NCBI GenBank assembly: GCA_021156365.1 | Contig: JAJNDK010000011.1 | Coordinates: forward strand, 1-64,000 | Source: Bacteroidota bacterium | Lineage (GTDB): Bacteria > Bacteroidota > Bacteroidia > B-17B0 > Aurantibacillaceae | Length of the DNA: 64,000 nt | Reading direction: 5' to 3' | Shown here: positions 25,099 through 34,439 of the stretch, in pieces | How positions within the stretch are numbered: the stretch's first letter is position 1 | Layout: each line of letters opens with the position of its first letter | Program-made: the position numbers and the translations under genes | Notes under the pieces: model-generated | Databases searched by the model: none | Told to the model about the DNA's origin: nothing | The model's input: the letters and a program-made list of their open reading frames with translations, nothing else

Positions 25099-25572
25099 TT
25101 GTCCAACCCTGTCCATATATACACTGATGGCGCCTGTAGCGGAAACCCCGGGCCGGGCGGATATGGTATTGTAATGATCTACGGTCCGCACCGGAAAGAA
25201 ATGTACGAGGGTTTCCGCAAAACCACCAACAACCGCATGGAATTACTGAGTGTGATCGTAGCGCTGGAAAGCCTGAAAAAAGAAGGAACGGAAGTGATCG
25301 TTTTCTCCGATTCCAAGTATGTGGTGGATGCGATAGGTCAGAACTGGATTGGCGGCTGGGTAAAACGCGGCTGGGCAAAAGTGAAGAACGTGGATCTCTG
25401 GAAACGCCTGCTGGTAGCTATGAAAAAACACCGGGTAAAATTTACCTGGGTAAAAGGCCATGCAGACAATGCAGAGAACAATCGCTGCGATGAGCTGGCT
25501 GTGGCAGCCTGCAGAATGCCCAACCTGCATATCGATTATGGATATGAAGAATCAACTAATAAATTAGTATAA
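25099..25572 (+). CDS. rnhA: Ribonuclease HI
   Basis: 157 residues. Start TTG at 25099; no ATG occurs before residue 26, and the TTG gives the expected N-terminus just ahead of the first strand. Catalytic residues are all present: D10 in IYTDGACSGNPG, E48 in NNRMEL, D71 in FSDSKYV, H121 in KGHADN and D131 in RCDELA. It cuts the RNA strand of RNA-DNA hybrids. It sits 4 bp after the MarC gene and 2 bp before the next gene, so a three-gene unit is likely. Confidence 0.96.
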   Translation: MSNPVHIYTDGACSGNPGPGGYGIVMIYGPHRKEMYEGFRKTTNNRMELLSVIVALESLKKEGTEVIVFSDSKYVVDAIGQNWIGGWVKRGWAKVKNVDLWKRLLVAMKKHRVKFTWVKGHADNAENNRCDELAVAACRMPNLHIDYGYEESTNKLV

Positions 25573-25574
25573 GC

Positions 25575-26042
25575 ATGGAAACAACACCTGCCGAAGCTCC
25601 TAAAAAAAGAAAATGGCTTTCTTTTACTTTGTTCATTTTGATCACCACACTTGTTATTGTAGCCATCGTTTACATTAAAAAGTCGTCGGATCTCGAAGAG
25701 CAGGCTAAAAACTCCGAATTGCAATACCAGGAGCTTACCAAAAAAATAGCTGCTGATAATTCAGTTATTCTGAAGGAAACGAGACGGGCCGACTCCGTGC
25801 AGAAGATCCTCACACGGGTAGGGGATTACCTCCCAATGGCGCTTACCCTGCAATACCGGGATTCCATTACAACCAAACTCGTATATGAACCGGGTGATGT
25901 AGTGAAAATGAAACCCGATTCTTCCGTATGGGTAATTGTGAACGTAAATGTAAAAGGCGGTAAGTGGCAGCACCAGGTAAGTTACACACTGCGTGATAAA
26001 ACCGGAAAACAAATAGAAGTAGAACCGGAAATTTTATATTAG
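25575..26042 (+). CDS. Membrane-anchored hypothetical protein
   Basis: 155 residues. A short cytoplasmic N-terminus (KKRK) precedes one membrane segment at ~16-35 (SFTLFILITTLVIVAIVYIK). A coiled coil follows (~36-80, SDLEEQAKNSELQYQELTKK), then a small beta domain (~85-155, ITTKLVYEPGDVVKMKPDSS...). It is likely anchored in the inner membrane with its domain outside the cytoplasm. It starts 2 bp after rnhA. No recognised family. Confidence 0.75.
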   Translation: METTPAEAPKKRKWLSFTLFILITTLVIVAIVYIKKSSDLEEQAKNSELQYQELTKKIAADNSVILKETRRADSVQKILTRVGDYLPMALTLQYRDSITTKLVYEPGDVVKMKPDSSVWVIVNVNVKGGKWQHQVSYTLRDKTGKQIEVEPEILY

Positions 26043-26052
26043 TTGTTGCTTA

Positions 26053-28569
26053 CTACCCGTTCTCATTAGCCCAGATCATCTTCCTTTCTCTTGGTATTTT
26101 CACATCTTTCAGAGCCGATGTCTTCAGGTTGATACCAACGGAATAGCGCTGATTGAAACCGAACGGAACCCATTCGATCTTTGCTTCCCAGCAACGGAGG
26201 TCGCGGTATATATTAAAGGAAGTATAACTCAGGTTCTTTGTGGTAAAATCATAACCACTGCTGAAGCCGACCCTCCATTTTGGAGTTACATCCAGGTTTC
26301 CGTTGAAGTTCAGCTGCTGCCCGGGTTTGGCAGGGATTGTGTCCATGAGATCGAACTTTTTCGCGAACACAATGTTGTAAGTAAGATTAAAGAACCAGTT
26401 GCCGGTTGGTTGCTGTCCGGGTTTTGCAAATACCTGTGGATTGAAAGCTGCATTTACGGATAACTGCGAGCTTAAATAACGCAAAGGCAAACGCTTTTTA
26501 TTCGTATAATCATGCGCATAGAGAAGATTGATCCGGGTGCCTCTTTCATCGACTGCATAGGGGTCAAGCACTACTCCGCCCATGAGGTCTATATTTTTCC
26601 AGACCCTTGTACGTGCAGTCACATTTATTACGCTCCATGGCATCTCTTTCGCCGACATGTTGTAGGAACCATTGATCCCAAGGTTTTGAAGCAGTATGAT
26701 CTTTTTATCCACAAAACCGCTGTCTGTTTTCTGGCGGATCTTCGCTTCGAAATTGTTATTGAGCCCGTAGGTCAGAAATCCGCCTTCAGGACCTGTCGGC
26801 CCACCATAGATCCCATTTTCAAAAATAGAGCGCCTTGTGTAATTGCCCAAAGTATCGCTCTGAACCCATTTGTAAAAACCAAGATCATCACCCTGCATAT
26901 CCGGGTGGTAGGTAACACCAACCGTTGGGATAACGAAATGGCGGATCTGTTTCAGTCGTTTGCCTTTAAAATAATAATCACCGAAAAGTTTGGTCGTAAG
27001 ATTGGTGCTAAAGTTAACATCAAACCCGGTTTTGAAACCCTGCAGGGTGTCCCGTATGATCCGGTTCGTCAGGGTATCGAAGCTATAATCATTATACTTT
27101 AGATAATTCACTGCAGTGAAATTAACAGCCGGTGTGAGCGTAAAGTATTTGAATAAATTGAGATTCGTGCTGATCGGGATCGTATGGCGCACTCCGTATT
27201 GTATAGAATCCAGGCTCGATTCTTTGAAGAATGTAGTATCTGCAGCTTTCAGAAAACTTTTGGCTTCTGCAGTATAACTGATCCCTATTTTGTCGAGGAA
27301 ATTAGGCTTGCTTCTTTCTTCATTTTTGAAAGGGAAGAAACGAACGGTATTGAAGGTCAGCTCGGGAAAGCTCACTTCCATATAATGTGTCTGCGTGTTT
27401 TGGTTGTGCCGTGCATTTACTGATATGGCTGCATTTTTAAATGTGTAGCCGTAACTGATGTTCGAATAAAATGTATTGGTAAGATACTGTGCTGAGCTTT
27501 CCGGGTTATATTTGTTGTTGAATGCACTCTGAACATTCACGTTTGCACTGAAGCGTTCGTTTGGTTTTCGCTTGGCATCCTGGTTATGTAACCAGGCCAC
27601 GGAAAAATTATTCAGCTTTTGATAACCATTTGCCGGATTTTTCTCAAAAGGGATCTCTTTTTCACCTAACAGGATCTGCTTGAAACCAAGATTCACCGCA
27701 CCTGTGTACTTGTATCGTTTATAATACCGATTGGTAGTGTTGAGCGACCAGGAACCGATGGAATAGATATCACCGCGGATCTCCATATCTGTTCTGCTGT
27801 TGATCGGCAGGTACAGCCCGCCGTTTTGCAGGAAGAATCCCTGGCTGGGCAGCTGGCCGAAAGCCGGAATAATGATACCCATTTTTGATTTGTTCTTCAC
27901 ATTCGGGAAATATCCGAAAGGCATTCCCACTGGTGTTTGCATGCCCGCTACTTCAATAAATACAGGACCTGTCACGATCTTGTCGTCAGGGATCACTTTT
28001 GCTTTTTTAGCCCTGAAATAAAACACCGCGTCCTCATATTCACAGGGAATACATTTGGCATTTTTGATATAGAGTACATTGTTCGAGTCTTTTTTGATGA
28101 CCTCGCCGTAGATCAGCATTTCTGCCTGTTTTGTGAGCACACCATAGATCTTTCCCTTCGATGTTTTGGTGTTGTATTCGATCTTTTCGGCCCGCATGGT
28201 ATTCTCTCCATCCTTAAATTCGGGACGTCCGATCGTTTTGCCCAGGCTGTCGATCGTTCCGCTGGCGCTCACCAGGTTGTTTTTATTATCAATTTCGATG
28301 TAATTGGCTGTGAGTGTTTTTCCGGAGAACTCTACGGTCGCTTCTCCGTATAAGTATATTTTCTGGCTCTTAACCTCGAAACGAATGGAATCTCTGGCAT
28401 TATACTTGATTTCCTCCTCCAGCACATCGTCTGTGAGCGAATCCTGCCTTATGCCCAAAGAGTCTTTGATAACAGGAGTTTGCGCAGCAGCGTTGAACAC
28501 AACCAGAGTACCTGCAGTTATTAACAACAACCGCCTGAAAAGTAGTGGTATCCAAGGCTTTTGCCTCAC
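26053..28569 (-). CDS. lptD: LPS-assembly protein LptD, Bacteroidota type
   Basis: 838 residues from GTG at 28569. Signal peptide FRRLLLITAGTLVVFNAAAQ. Residues ~45-200 form an OstA/LptD N-terminal domain (IYLYGEATVEFSGKTLTANY, SASGTID..., RAEKIEYNTKTSKGKIYGVL). The rest is a large beta-barrel (MPFGYFPNVKNKSKMGIIIP, many aromatic-ended strands). It inserts LPS into the outer membrane. The frame extends to a TTG at 28608, but a perfect minus-strand -7 box (TAGTTTTG, 28606-28613) covers that codon. The GTG, with signal peptide directly after, is therefore the better start. Divergent from the amidase gene. Confidence 0.88.
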   Translation of the reverse strand: MRQKPWIPLLFRRLLLITAGTLVVFNAAAQTPVIKDSLGIRQDSLTDDVLEEEIKYNARDSIRFEVKSQKIYLYGEATVEFSGKTLTANYIEIDNKNNLVSASGTIDSLGKTIGRPEFKDGENTMRAEKIEYNTKTSKGKIYGVLTKQAEMLIYGEVIKKDSNNVLYIKNAKCIPCEYEDAVFYFRAKKAKVIPDDKIVTGPVFIEVAGMQTPVGMPFGYFPNVKNKSKMGIIIPAFGQLPSQGFFLQNGGLYLPINSRTDMEIRGDIYSIGSWSLNTTNRYYKRYKYTGAVNLGFKQILLGEKEIPFEKNPANGYQKLNNFSVAWLHNQDAKRKPNERFSANVNVQSAFNNKYNPESSAQYLTNTFYSNISYGYTFKNAAISVNARHNQNTQTHYMEVSFPELTFNTVRFFPFKNEERSKPNFLDKIGISYTAEAKSFLKAADTTFFKESSLDSIQYGVRHTIPISTNLNLFKYFTLTPAVNFTAVNYLKYNDYSFDTLTNRIIRDTLQGFKTGFDVNFSTNLTTKLFGDYYFKGKRLKQIRHFVIPTVGVTYHPDMQGDDLGFYKWVQSDTLGNYTRRSIFENGIYGGPTGPEGGFLTYGLNNNFEAKIRQKTDSGFVDKKIILLQNLGINGSYNMSAKEMPWSVINVTARTRVWKNIDLMGGVVLDPYAVDERGTRINLLYAHDYTNKKRLPLRYLSSQLSVNAAFNPQVFAKPGQQPTGNWFFNLTYNIVFAKKFDLMDTIPAKPGQQLNFNGNLDVTPKWRVGFSSGYDFTTKNLSYTSFNIYRDLRCWEAKIEWVPFGFNQRYSVGINLKTSALKDVKIPRERKMIWANENG

Positions 28570-28588
28570 TTCGACTCGTTTATTTTTG
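28560..28588 (+). promoter_or_regulatory. Amidase promoter
   Basis: TTTG (28560-28563), 17 bp, TATTTTTG (28581-28588), a perfect -7 box. Its left part lies inside the 5' end of the divergent lptD gene. Predicted start near 28593; ATG at 28636. Confidence 0.7.
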
Positions 28589-28605
28589 TTTGTACTAATG
28601 AGAGC

Positions 28606-28613
28606 CAAAACTA
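28606..28613 (-). promoter_or_regulatory. lptD -7 box
   Basis: TAGTTTTG on the minus strand, a perfect TAnnTTTG. It predicts an RNA start near 28601, slightly right of the opposing amidase start (~28593), so the two divergent transcripts would overlap by a few bases at their 5' ends. Confidence 0.55.
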
Positions 28614-28635
28614 CGGAAAATATATCGGTTTTAAC

Positions 28636-30453
28636 ATGCTAAAGAAACTTGTAAATTATCGTCGTTTTATATACATCGTAAAGCTGTCGGGGCTTTTCAT
28701 ACTCTGGTCTTTGCTCATTTTTTTCTGTCTTTCTTTTTCTTCCGTATATGTAGTGCCAAAGCCAAAAGGCATCAAGATCGTAGTGATCGATGCCGGGCAT
28801 GGAGGCAAGGATCCGGGATGTAATGGCGCTACGCATAACGAAAAACAGGTAACGCTGGCCATAGCCCTAAAATTGGGTAAGCTGATCGAAGAAAATCTAA
28901 AAGATGTTAAAGTGATCTATACCCGCAAGACCGACGTTTTTGTGGAACTGGAGGAACGGGCCCAGATCGCCAACAGGAACAATGCCGATCTTTTTATTTC
29001 CATCCATTGCAATGCGGCGGCAAAATATGTGACCTACAAAGGGAAAGACGGCAAGGTACATTACAAGACCTGGAAAGATAAAAAAGGAAAGATCCATAAA
29101 AAAGAAGTCGCGAACCCCGGGCCCTATGGTTCTGAGACTTACGTAATGGGGATCAAGAACGAAAAAGGCAAGATGGAAGTGGCCAAACGTGAGAATGCCG
29201 CTATGTTACTCGAAGACAATTACGAAATCACCTATGATGGGTTCGATCCCAACAGTGATGAGGCCTATATCATTATGACGATGGGTGTGAAAGTAAATGT
29301 GGAGCAAAGCGCTAAGTTTGCTGCCCGGATCCAGGAGGAATACAAAGCCAAAGCCGGTCGTATCGATAAAGGTGTTCAACGCCAGAGCATCTGGGTACTT
29401 TGGCGAACCACCATGCCGAGCATCCTTACAGAAGTTGGCTTCCTCACCAATCCGCAGGAAGAAAAATTCCTCGCTTCGGAAAAAGGACAGAACTATATGG
29501 CGATCGCAATTTTCAAAGCGTTTAGAAAATACAAGGACGACCAGGAAGGAAAAAGCGTAAGATACGATGATGAATATGAGAACCAGGAGCCGATCGAGAA
29601 TGAAAACCTGATCTATGAAAGAGAGCACCCCAAAGGTGAAGACTCGGCAGCGGTAGAAGAAACGGATACACTGGCACAAGCCGGAACTACAGTCGAACTG
29701 AAGGTGGACGATAAAACAACGGAAAAATACAACAGCCTGAAAAAGGCAGCCGATGATAAACTGAAAGAGAAAAAATTCGCAGAAGCAAAAAAAATATATG
29801 AGCAGGCTCTCGAAGTAAAGAAAGATGATGCGTATGCAAAATCGAAGATAGAAGAGATCGATAAAGGAACAGAAGAGGCGGAAATAAAAAAGAAAGAAGA
29901 GGAAAAGAACAAAGCAAACGCAGAAGCCGAAGCAAAATACAAAACACTGATCGAAAAGGCTGACAAGCTCCTGAAAGAAAAGAAATGGCAGGACGCGAAA
30001 AAAGCATATATCGATGCAGCTGTTTTCAAACCGGGTGACAAGTATCCGAAACAAAAGATCGCAGAGATCGAGACCATACAAAAGGAGATAGAAGCGAAAC
30101 AAAATGAGCAGGACAGCGCTGATATCAAACCCAAAGACATCCTCTCTACGTATTCAGGAAAAAAAGATTCGGTGAAAAAGGAGACCAAAGATCTGGTCGA
30201 ATTCCGTGTGCAATTCACTTCTTCCGATAAAGAACTGGCTGCCGGTTCTCCTAAACTGAAAGGCTTGGAAAATGTGACCTATTACAAAGCAGGAGCCGTG
30301 TTGAAATATACAGCAGGTAGTTTTCCGAAACCCGACGATGCAATAAGATACCAGGCAAAAGTACGTGAGCTGGGACATAAAGATGCTTTTGTGGTTGCGT
30401 TTAAAAATGGTGTTCGCATCGATTACAAAGAGGCACTGAAGCTCGTACAGTGA
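28636..30453 (+). CDS. N-acetylmuramoyl-L-alanine amidase with coiled-coil and SPOR-like tail
   Basis: 605 residues from ATG at 28636. One N-terminal membrane segment (FIYIVKLSGLFILWSLLIFF) acts as anchor or signal. Amidase_3 domain at ~45-300: zinc ligands in DAGHGG, NEKQ and SIHCNA, catalytic Glu in ILTEVGF. Then a Lys/Glu-rich region with two copies of a ~50-residue helical unit (KLKEKKFAEAKKIYEQAL and LLKEKKWQDAKKAYIDAA). A C-terminal ~80-residue SPOR-like domain follows (VEFRVQFTSSDKEL ... DAFVVAFKNGVRIDYKEAL). It cleaves the stem peptide from murein in cell separation; the tail probably targets septal glycan. The domain carries an insertion with KGKDGK/KDKKGK motifs. Confidence 0.92.
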   Translation: MLKKLVNYRRFIYIVKLSGLFILWSLLIFFCLSFSSVYVVPKPKGIKIVVIDAGHGGKDPGCNGATHNEKQVTLAIALKLGKLIEENLKDVKVIYTRKTDVFVELEERAQIANRNNADLFISIHCNAAAKYVTYKGKDGKVHYKTWKDKKGKIHKKEVANPGPYGSETYVMGIKNEKGKMEVAKRENAAMLLEDNYEITYDGFDPNSDEAYIIMTMGVKVNVEQSAKFAARIQEEYKAKAGRIDKGVQRQSIWVLWRTTMPSILTEVGFLTNPQEEKFLASEKGQNYMAIAIFKAFRKYKDDQEGKSVRYDDEYENQEPIENENLIYEREHPKGEDSAAVEETDTLAQAGTTVELKVDDKTTEKYNSLKKAADDKLKEKKFAEAKKIYEQALEVKKDDAYAKSKIEEIDKGTEEAEIKKKEEEKNKANAEAEAKYKTLIEKADKLLKEKKWQDAKKAYIDAAVFKPGDKYPKQKIAEIETIQKEIEAKQNEQDSADIKPKDILSTYSGKKDSVKKETKDLVEFRVQFTSSDKELAAGSPKLKGLENVTYYKAGAVLKYTAGSFPKPDDAIRYQAKVRELGHKDAFVVAFKNGVRIDYKEALKLVQ

Positions 30454-30461
30454 TCAGGAGA

Positions 30462-30710
30462 TTAATCTTCCTGTTTTCCGAATTCCGCTGCATCTATTAC
30501 CACTATATCCGGCGAATTCAGCAGCAGCAGATCCATGATGAAATTCTTTTCGGGAAATAATTCTGCCGTCACTTTCCGTTTGAGCTGCCTGCTTCCGATC
30601 AGCTGGATCTCTTCAAATTCAACGGGAGAAAGGATCCGGAAATAATTTTTATTGTTGCTGTACTTCCGGTATTGCGGAAATTGTATATCTTCAAGAGGTG
30701 ATTTGATCAT
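30462..30710 (-). CDS. Conserved small hypothetical protein
   Basis: 82 residues, soluble. Sequence marks: IQFPQYRKYSNNKNYFRI, SPVEFEEIQLIGSRQLKRKV and a C-terminal DLLLLNSPDIVVIDAAEFGK. The start codon (30708-30710) overlaps the start codon of the divergent nuclease gene by two bases, leaving no intergenic space. The gene ends 8 bp from the convergent amidase stop. Codon pattern looks coding throughout. No domain recognised; small proteins of this kind occur beside AddB-like genes in the phylum as far as I recall. Confidence 0.7.
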   Translation of the reverse strand: MIKSPLEDIQFPQYRKYSNNKNYFRILSPVEFEEIQLIGSRQLKRKVTAELFPEKNFIMDLLLLNSPDIVVIDAAEFGKQED

Positions 30711-33558
30711 GGCTCCATTTTTATTTGAAACGGCAAATTTTATTCATCAGCAATTCGGCGAAAACACGCGCGGAGTGTTGGTGGTGCTTCCCAATAAGCG
30801 CGGGGCTTTATTCCTGAAAAGACACCTCGCAAAGATATACAACAAAACCATATGGCTGCCCCGGATCATCAGCGCCGAAGAATTTATTGCCGAACTATCC
30901 GGGTTCCAGGCTGCCGATTCCATCACGCTTGCCGCATTGCTGTACGAAAGTTATGTGGAAGTGATGAAAGAAAAAGCGGAGCCCTTCGACAATTTTATCA
31001 AATGGGCCAATATGCTCCTGCAGGATTATAACGAGATCGATCGTTATCTCGTGGATGCCAAAAGTATTTACAAGAACCTTGCTGAGATCAAAGAGATAGA
31101 AAGCTGGAGCCTTGCAGAAGAGCATAAAACGGAAATGCAGTCGAATTACATTGCATTTATGTCTGCTCTCGGCGACGTATACGAACACTTTGTGAAAAGC
31201 CTGGAAGCAAAGCAGATCGCTTACCAGGGACTTGCCTACAAAAAGGCAGTAGCCAATGTGCAACAGAAAAAAGTGAAGATCGAAAGTGAACACATCGTGT
31301 TTGCAGGCTTCAATGCATTGAACCGGGCTGAAGAAATTTTGTTCCGTCATTTTATAGAAGAGCAGGGAGCAACCGTATTGTGGGATGCCGATCGCTATTA
31401 CCTCGAGGATCCGCTCCATGAAGCGGGCCTGTTCTTAAGACGGCATTTTACCAATGATTATTTTCGCTCGGGAACTTTTATCAGTAATAATTTATCGGAG
31501 CAGGAAAAAGAAGTCAACATCATTGGCGCACCGCAAAACATGGCACAGGTAGCTACCGCCGCCACTGTATTAAAAAAGTGGATATACGAAGGCGTGGACC
31601 TGAGCAACACGGCCATCATTCTTTGTGATGAATCCCTGTTATTTCCTTTGCTCAGCGTTTTACCGGCAGAAGTGGATGCTGTGAACGTATCGCTGGAGTA
31701 TCCGCTTCGTCAAAGCACCTTGTACGATCTGTCGGAGCAGCTGATCAATATGCATATCAATAAGAAGCAGAACAGTGCACAGGGCGCTATTTATTATAAA
31801 GACCTGCTGCGTGTGTTGCAGAACCCTTACTTTAATACACTTTTTGGTTCCGACATGCAATCGGGAAGGATCTCCAAACGCATTGCAGAAAACAATATTT
31901 CCTATTTTTCGGTGAAGACATTGCAACGGGTTTTTGATGTACAATATCAGAACGTGGCTTTTCTGTTTGAAGGATGGAACACAACCGCAGAAGCAGTGGG
32001 AAACCTGAAACGCCTTGCCGATGAGCTGCTCGCTGTGTTTGAAAAAAAAGGCAACAAACGCGACGCTACCGAAACGGAATTTGCCTTTGAGTTTGGCAAG
32101 CTGATCACACGCCTGCAGGAAGTGTGTCTGCAGGTAAACTATATCAATGACCTGAAAACCCTGCGCCGTATCATCCAGCAATTATTATCAGGCGCATCCG
32201 TTCCCTTTTTCGGAGAACCTTTGAAAGGCCTGCAGATCATGGGTGTACTGGAAACACGAACGCTCGATTTTGAGAATGTGATCCTCATTTCGGTGAATGA
32301 GAATATCCTTCCTTCCGGAAAATCAGCCAACACCTTCATTCCTTTCGATCTGAAAAAATATTTTCAGCTGCCGGTATACCAGGACAAGGATGCTATCTAT
32401 GCCTATCACTTTTACCGCCTGATCCAACGCGCAAAAAAGATCTCGCTGATCTACAATACCGAAACGGATGCCATGGGCAAGGGAGAGAAGAGCCGTTTTA
32501 TCACGCAGCTTATGCATGAGCTACCCCGGAAAAACAAGTTGGCAAAAATACAGGATGCGGTAGCGCTTCCGAAAGCACAGGAACAAAAAGCCATTCCACC
32601 CATAACGATACTCAAAACACCAGCCCTGCTTGAGAAACTGAAAGCAAAGGCTTTTTCGCCCGAGCGATCCGGATTTTCGCCTTCCCTGTTCAATACCTAC
32701 AAGGATTGCCGCCTGCGTTTTTATTATGCCTATCTCGCCAATATCAGGGAAGCGGAAGAAGTGGAAGAGAGCGTGGAAGCCAACACCTTCGGTACGATCC
32801 TGCATTATGTACTGGAGAATGCGTATGCCGATAAAAAAGGAGTATATCTGCAGCCTCTTGATTTTGCGGGAATGTATGGAAAGATCGAAGCGCTGACGGA
32901 AACCGCTTTCCGCAATGAATACAAGGAGAGCGAGTTTATGTTCGGAAAAAACTACCTCGCTTTTCATACCATAAAGATCTATGCGGAAAACCTCATAAAG
33001 GCCGATGAAGCCTATGTGGAGGAGCTAACGGAAAAGAAAAGCTCGCTGAAGATCCTGGAGCTGGAAAAGAAGCTGGAATACCTGCTTGTGCTGCAGATAA
33101 ACGGAGAAGAGCTGCAGGTGAAGATCTCCGGTACGGCAGACCGGATCGATACCACGGCCGATCATTTCAGGATCGTGGATTACAAATCGTCGGTGAATGA
33201 TATAAACGACAAGTTTGCTTTTGAAGGTTTTGAAAGCCTTTTCACGGAGAAGAAATTCAATAAGGCATTTCAGCTGTTTATGTATGCCTGGCTGGCCTGG
33301 AAGAATGATCTCTCGGAACCGGAACGGATCCGTACCTGCATTATTCCCTTCAGGGGAAATAAAAAGAAAGAATATTACATAGAAGAGAACCGCACACCGA
33401 TCCGGTTTTCCGAAGAGTTATTGCTGCAGTTTGAAGAGCGCCTGATCACTGAGATCCGTGAGATCTTTGATCCTGCTTTGCCTTTCGATCAAACAGAGGA
33501 CCTGGATAAATGTACATGGTGTGCTTATGCGAAGATCTGCAACCGGCAGGATTTTTAA
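30709..33558 (+). CDS. PD-(D/E)XK nuclease family protein, AddB-like
   Basis: 949 residues from ATG at 30709; the upstream extension to 30652 lies over the divergent gene. Residues ~1-600 resemble an inactive UvrD-like helicase (GVLVVLPNKRGALFLKRHLA, SLEYPLRQSTLYDL, GLQIMGVLETRTLDFENVIL). The C-terminal ~280 residues are a RecB-type nuclease: SLFNTYKDCRLRFYY, LHYVLENAY and VDYKSSVND (catalytic Asp-Lys). One Cys in YKDC and three in CTWCAYAKIC form a 4Fe-4S site as in AddB. It acts in double-strand-break repair with an AddA/UvrD partner, which is not in this window. Confidence 0.88.
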   Translation: MAPFLFETANFIHQQFGENTRGVLVVLPNKRGALFLKRHLAKIYNKTIWLPRIISAEEFIAELSGFQAADSITLAALLYESYVEVMKEKAEPFDNFIKWANMLLQDYNEIDRYLVDAKSIYKNLAEIKEIESWSLAEEHKTEMQSNYIAFMSALGDVYEHFVKSLEAKQIAYQGLAYKKAVANVQQKKVKIESEHIVFAGFNALNRAEEILFRHFIEEQGATVLWDADRYYLEDPLHEAGLFLRRHFTNDYFRSGTFISNNLSEQEKEVNIIGAPQNMAQVATAATVLKKWIYEGVDLSNTAIILCDESLLFPLLSVLPAEVDAVNVSLEYPLRQSTLYDLSEQLINMHINKKQNSAQGAIYYKDLLRVLQNPYFNTLFGSDMQSGRISKRIAENNISYFSVKTLQRVFDVQYQNVAFLFEGWNTTAEAVGNLKRLADELLAVFEKKGNKRDATETEFAFEFGKLITRLQEVCLQVNYINDLKTLRRIIQQLLSGASVPFFGEPLKGLQIMGVLETRTLDFENVILISVNENILPSGKSANTFIPFDLKKYFQLPVYQDKDAIYAYHFYRLIQRAKKISLIYNTETDAMGKGEKSRFITQLMHELPRKNKLAKIQDAVALPKAQEQKAIPPITILKTPALLEKLKAKAFSPERSGFSPSLFNTYKDCRLRFYYAYLANIREAEEVEESVEANTFGTILHYVLENAYADKKGVYLQPLDFAGMYGKIEALTETAFRNEYKESEFMFGKNYLAFHTIKIYAENLIKADEAYVEELTEKKSSLKILELEKKLEYLLVLQINGEELQVKISGTADRIDTTADHFRIVDYKSSVNDINDKFAFEGFESLFTEKKFNKAFQLFMYAWLAWKNDLSEPERIRTCIIPFRGNKKKEYYIEENRTPIRFSEELLLQFEERLITEIREIFDPALPFDQTEDLDKCTWCAYAKICNRQDF

Positions 33559-33592
33559 CTATAATTAGCGTAGCAGCGAGACTTAAATTTAT

Positions 33593-33600
33593 TATTTTTG
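33593..33600 (+). promoter_or_regulatory. -7 box of the carboxypeptidase-regulatory-like gene
   Basis: TATTTTTG, perfect -7 match, only 5 bp before the ATG at 33606. A leaderless or near-leaderless transcript is implied. No clear -33 element. Confidence 0.5.
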
Positions 33601-33605
33601 AAAGG

Positions 33606-34259
33606 ATGAAAGGAATAGTACGCTCAGCTCTGTTTATAGTTCTTACAATGTGTTCGATTGGTCTGGCTGCCCAGCAACCAGCCGTTTCAAAAAAACCAAC
33701 CAAACCCCTGATCCAGTTTTCGGGTGTGGTGGTGGAGAGCGACAGCCTGCGTCCCCTGCCTTTTACTTCTATCATTGTAAAAGGAACAACACACGGTACT
33801 ATCAGTGATTTTTACGGATTTTTTACCTTAGTTGCCTCGCCCGGCGATGAGATCGAGTTTTTCTCCGTAGCATATAAAGACGGGACCTACAAGATACCGG
33901 ATACTTTAAAAGTAGCTCATTATTCTATTATCCAGGTACTCCGGAAGGATACGGTGGAATTACCTACCGCTACTGTTTACCCATGGCCAAGCAGGGATGA
34001 ATTCAAAAAAGCCTTCCTGAAGCTCGAAGTAGCCCACAATGACTATGACCGCGCCCAGAAAAACCTGGAAGAATCGGAGATGCGTGAGCTGGCCAAAGGG
34101 CTCAGCATGGATGCACAGGCTAATTACAGCTATGCCATGCAGCAGAAATACACCAAACTCTATTACGCAGGGCAGTACCCGCCAAATAACCTGCTAAACC
34201 CGGTTGCCTGGGCTAAATTTATCAAAGCCTGGAAACAAGGCAAACTGAAACGTCAGTAA
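33606..34259 (+). CDS. Exported protein with carboxypeptidase-regulatory-like domain
   Basis: 217 residues from ATG at 33606. Signal peptide KGIVRSALFIVLTMCSIGLAAQ. Residues ~40-120 match the CarboxypepD_reg-like fold (SGVVVESDSLRPLPFTSIIV, TISDFYGFFTLVASPGDEIE). This domain is often found at the N-terminus of TonB-dependent receptors, but it stands alone here. The C-terminal ~90 residues are helical and charged (DEFKKAFLKLEVAHNDYDRA). Periplasmic or surface; function unknown. The longer frame from 33510 overlaps the nuclease gene and is rejected. Confidence 0.82.
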   Translation: MKGIVRSALFIVLTMCSIGLAAQQPAVSKKPTKPLIQFSGVVVESDSLRPLPFTSIIVKGTTHGTISDFYGFFTLVASPGDEIEFFSVAYKDGTYKIPDTLKVAHYSIIQVLRKDTVELPTATVYPWPSRDEFKKAFLKLEVAHNDYDRAQKNLEESEMRELAKGLSMDAQANYSYAMQQKYTKLYYAGQYPPNNLLNPVAWAKFIKAWKQGKLKRQ

Positions 34260-34318
34260 AATAGAATATTGATTTCCAGTAAATTATCCATTTCCCATTT
34301 GTTAAATTCCATTAAGGC

Positions 34319-34349
34319 TTGCTAAAAAAATAAAAATTTAGTACTATTG
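34319..34349 (+). promoter_or_regulatory. Promoter of the sigma factor gene
   Basis: TTG (34319-34321), 20 bp, TACTATTG (34342-34349, one mismatch to TAnnTTTG). The ATG is 90 bp downstream, giving a longer leader than most genes here. Confidence 0.55.
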
Positions 34350-34439
34350 TATTAGTCAATAATTAAAAAACCAGGAGGAAAATAGGCCAGACATCTACTT
34401 TTTACATTCTATTAATTAAAACAAGTAAAAAGAGTGCCT

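Noticed and set aside
28570-28608. TTG start for lptD at 28608
   Set aside because: A perfect minus-strand -7 box overlaps it, and the signal peptide begins right after the GTG at 28569.
29206-30218. Long minus-strand ORFs inside the amidase gene
   Set aside because: They are Phe/Cys/Ser-rich shadows of the Lys/Glu-rich coding strand.
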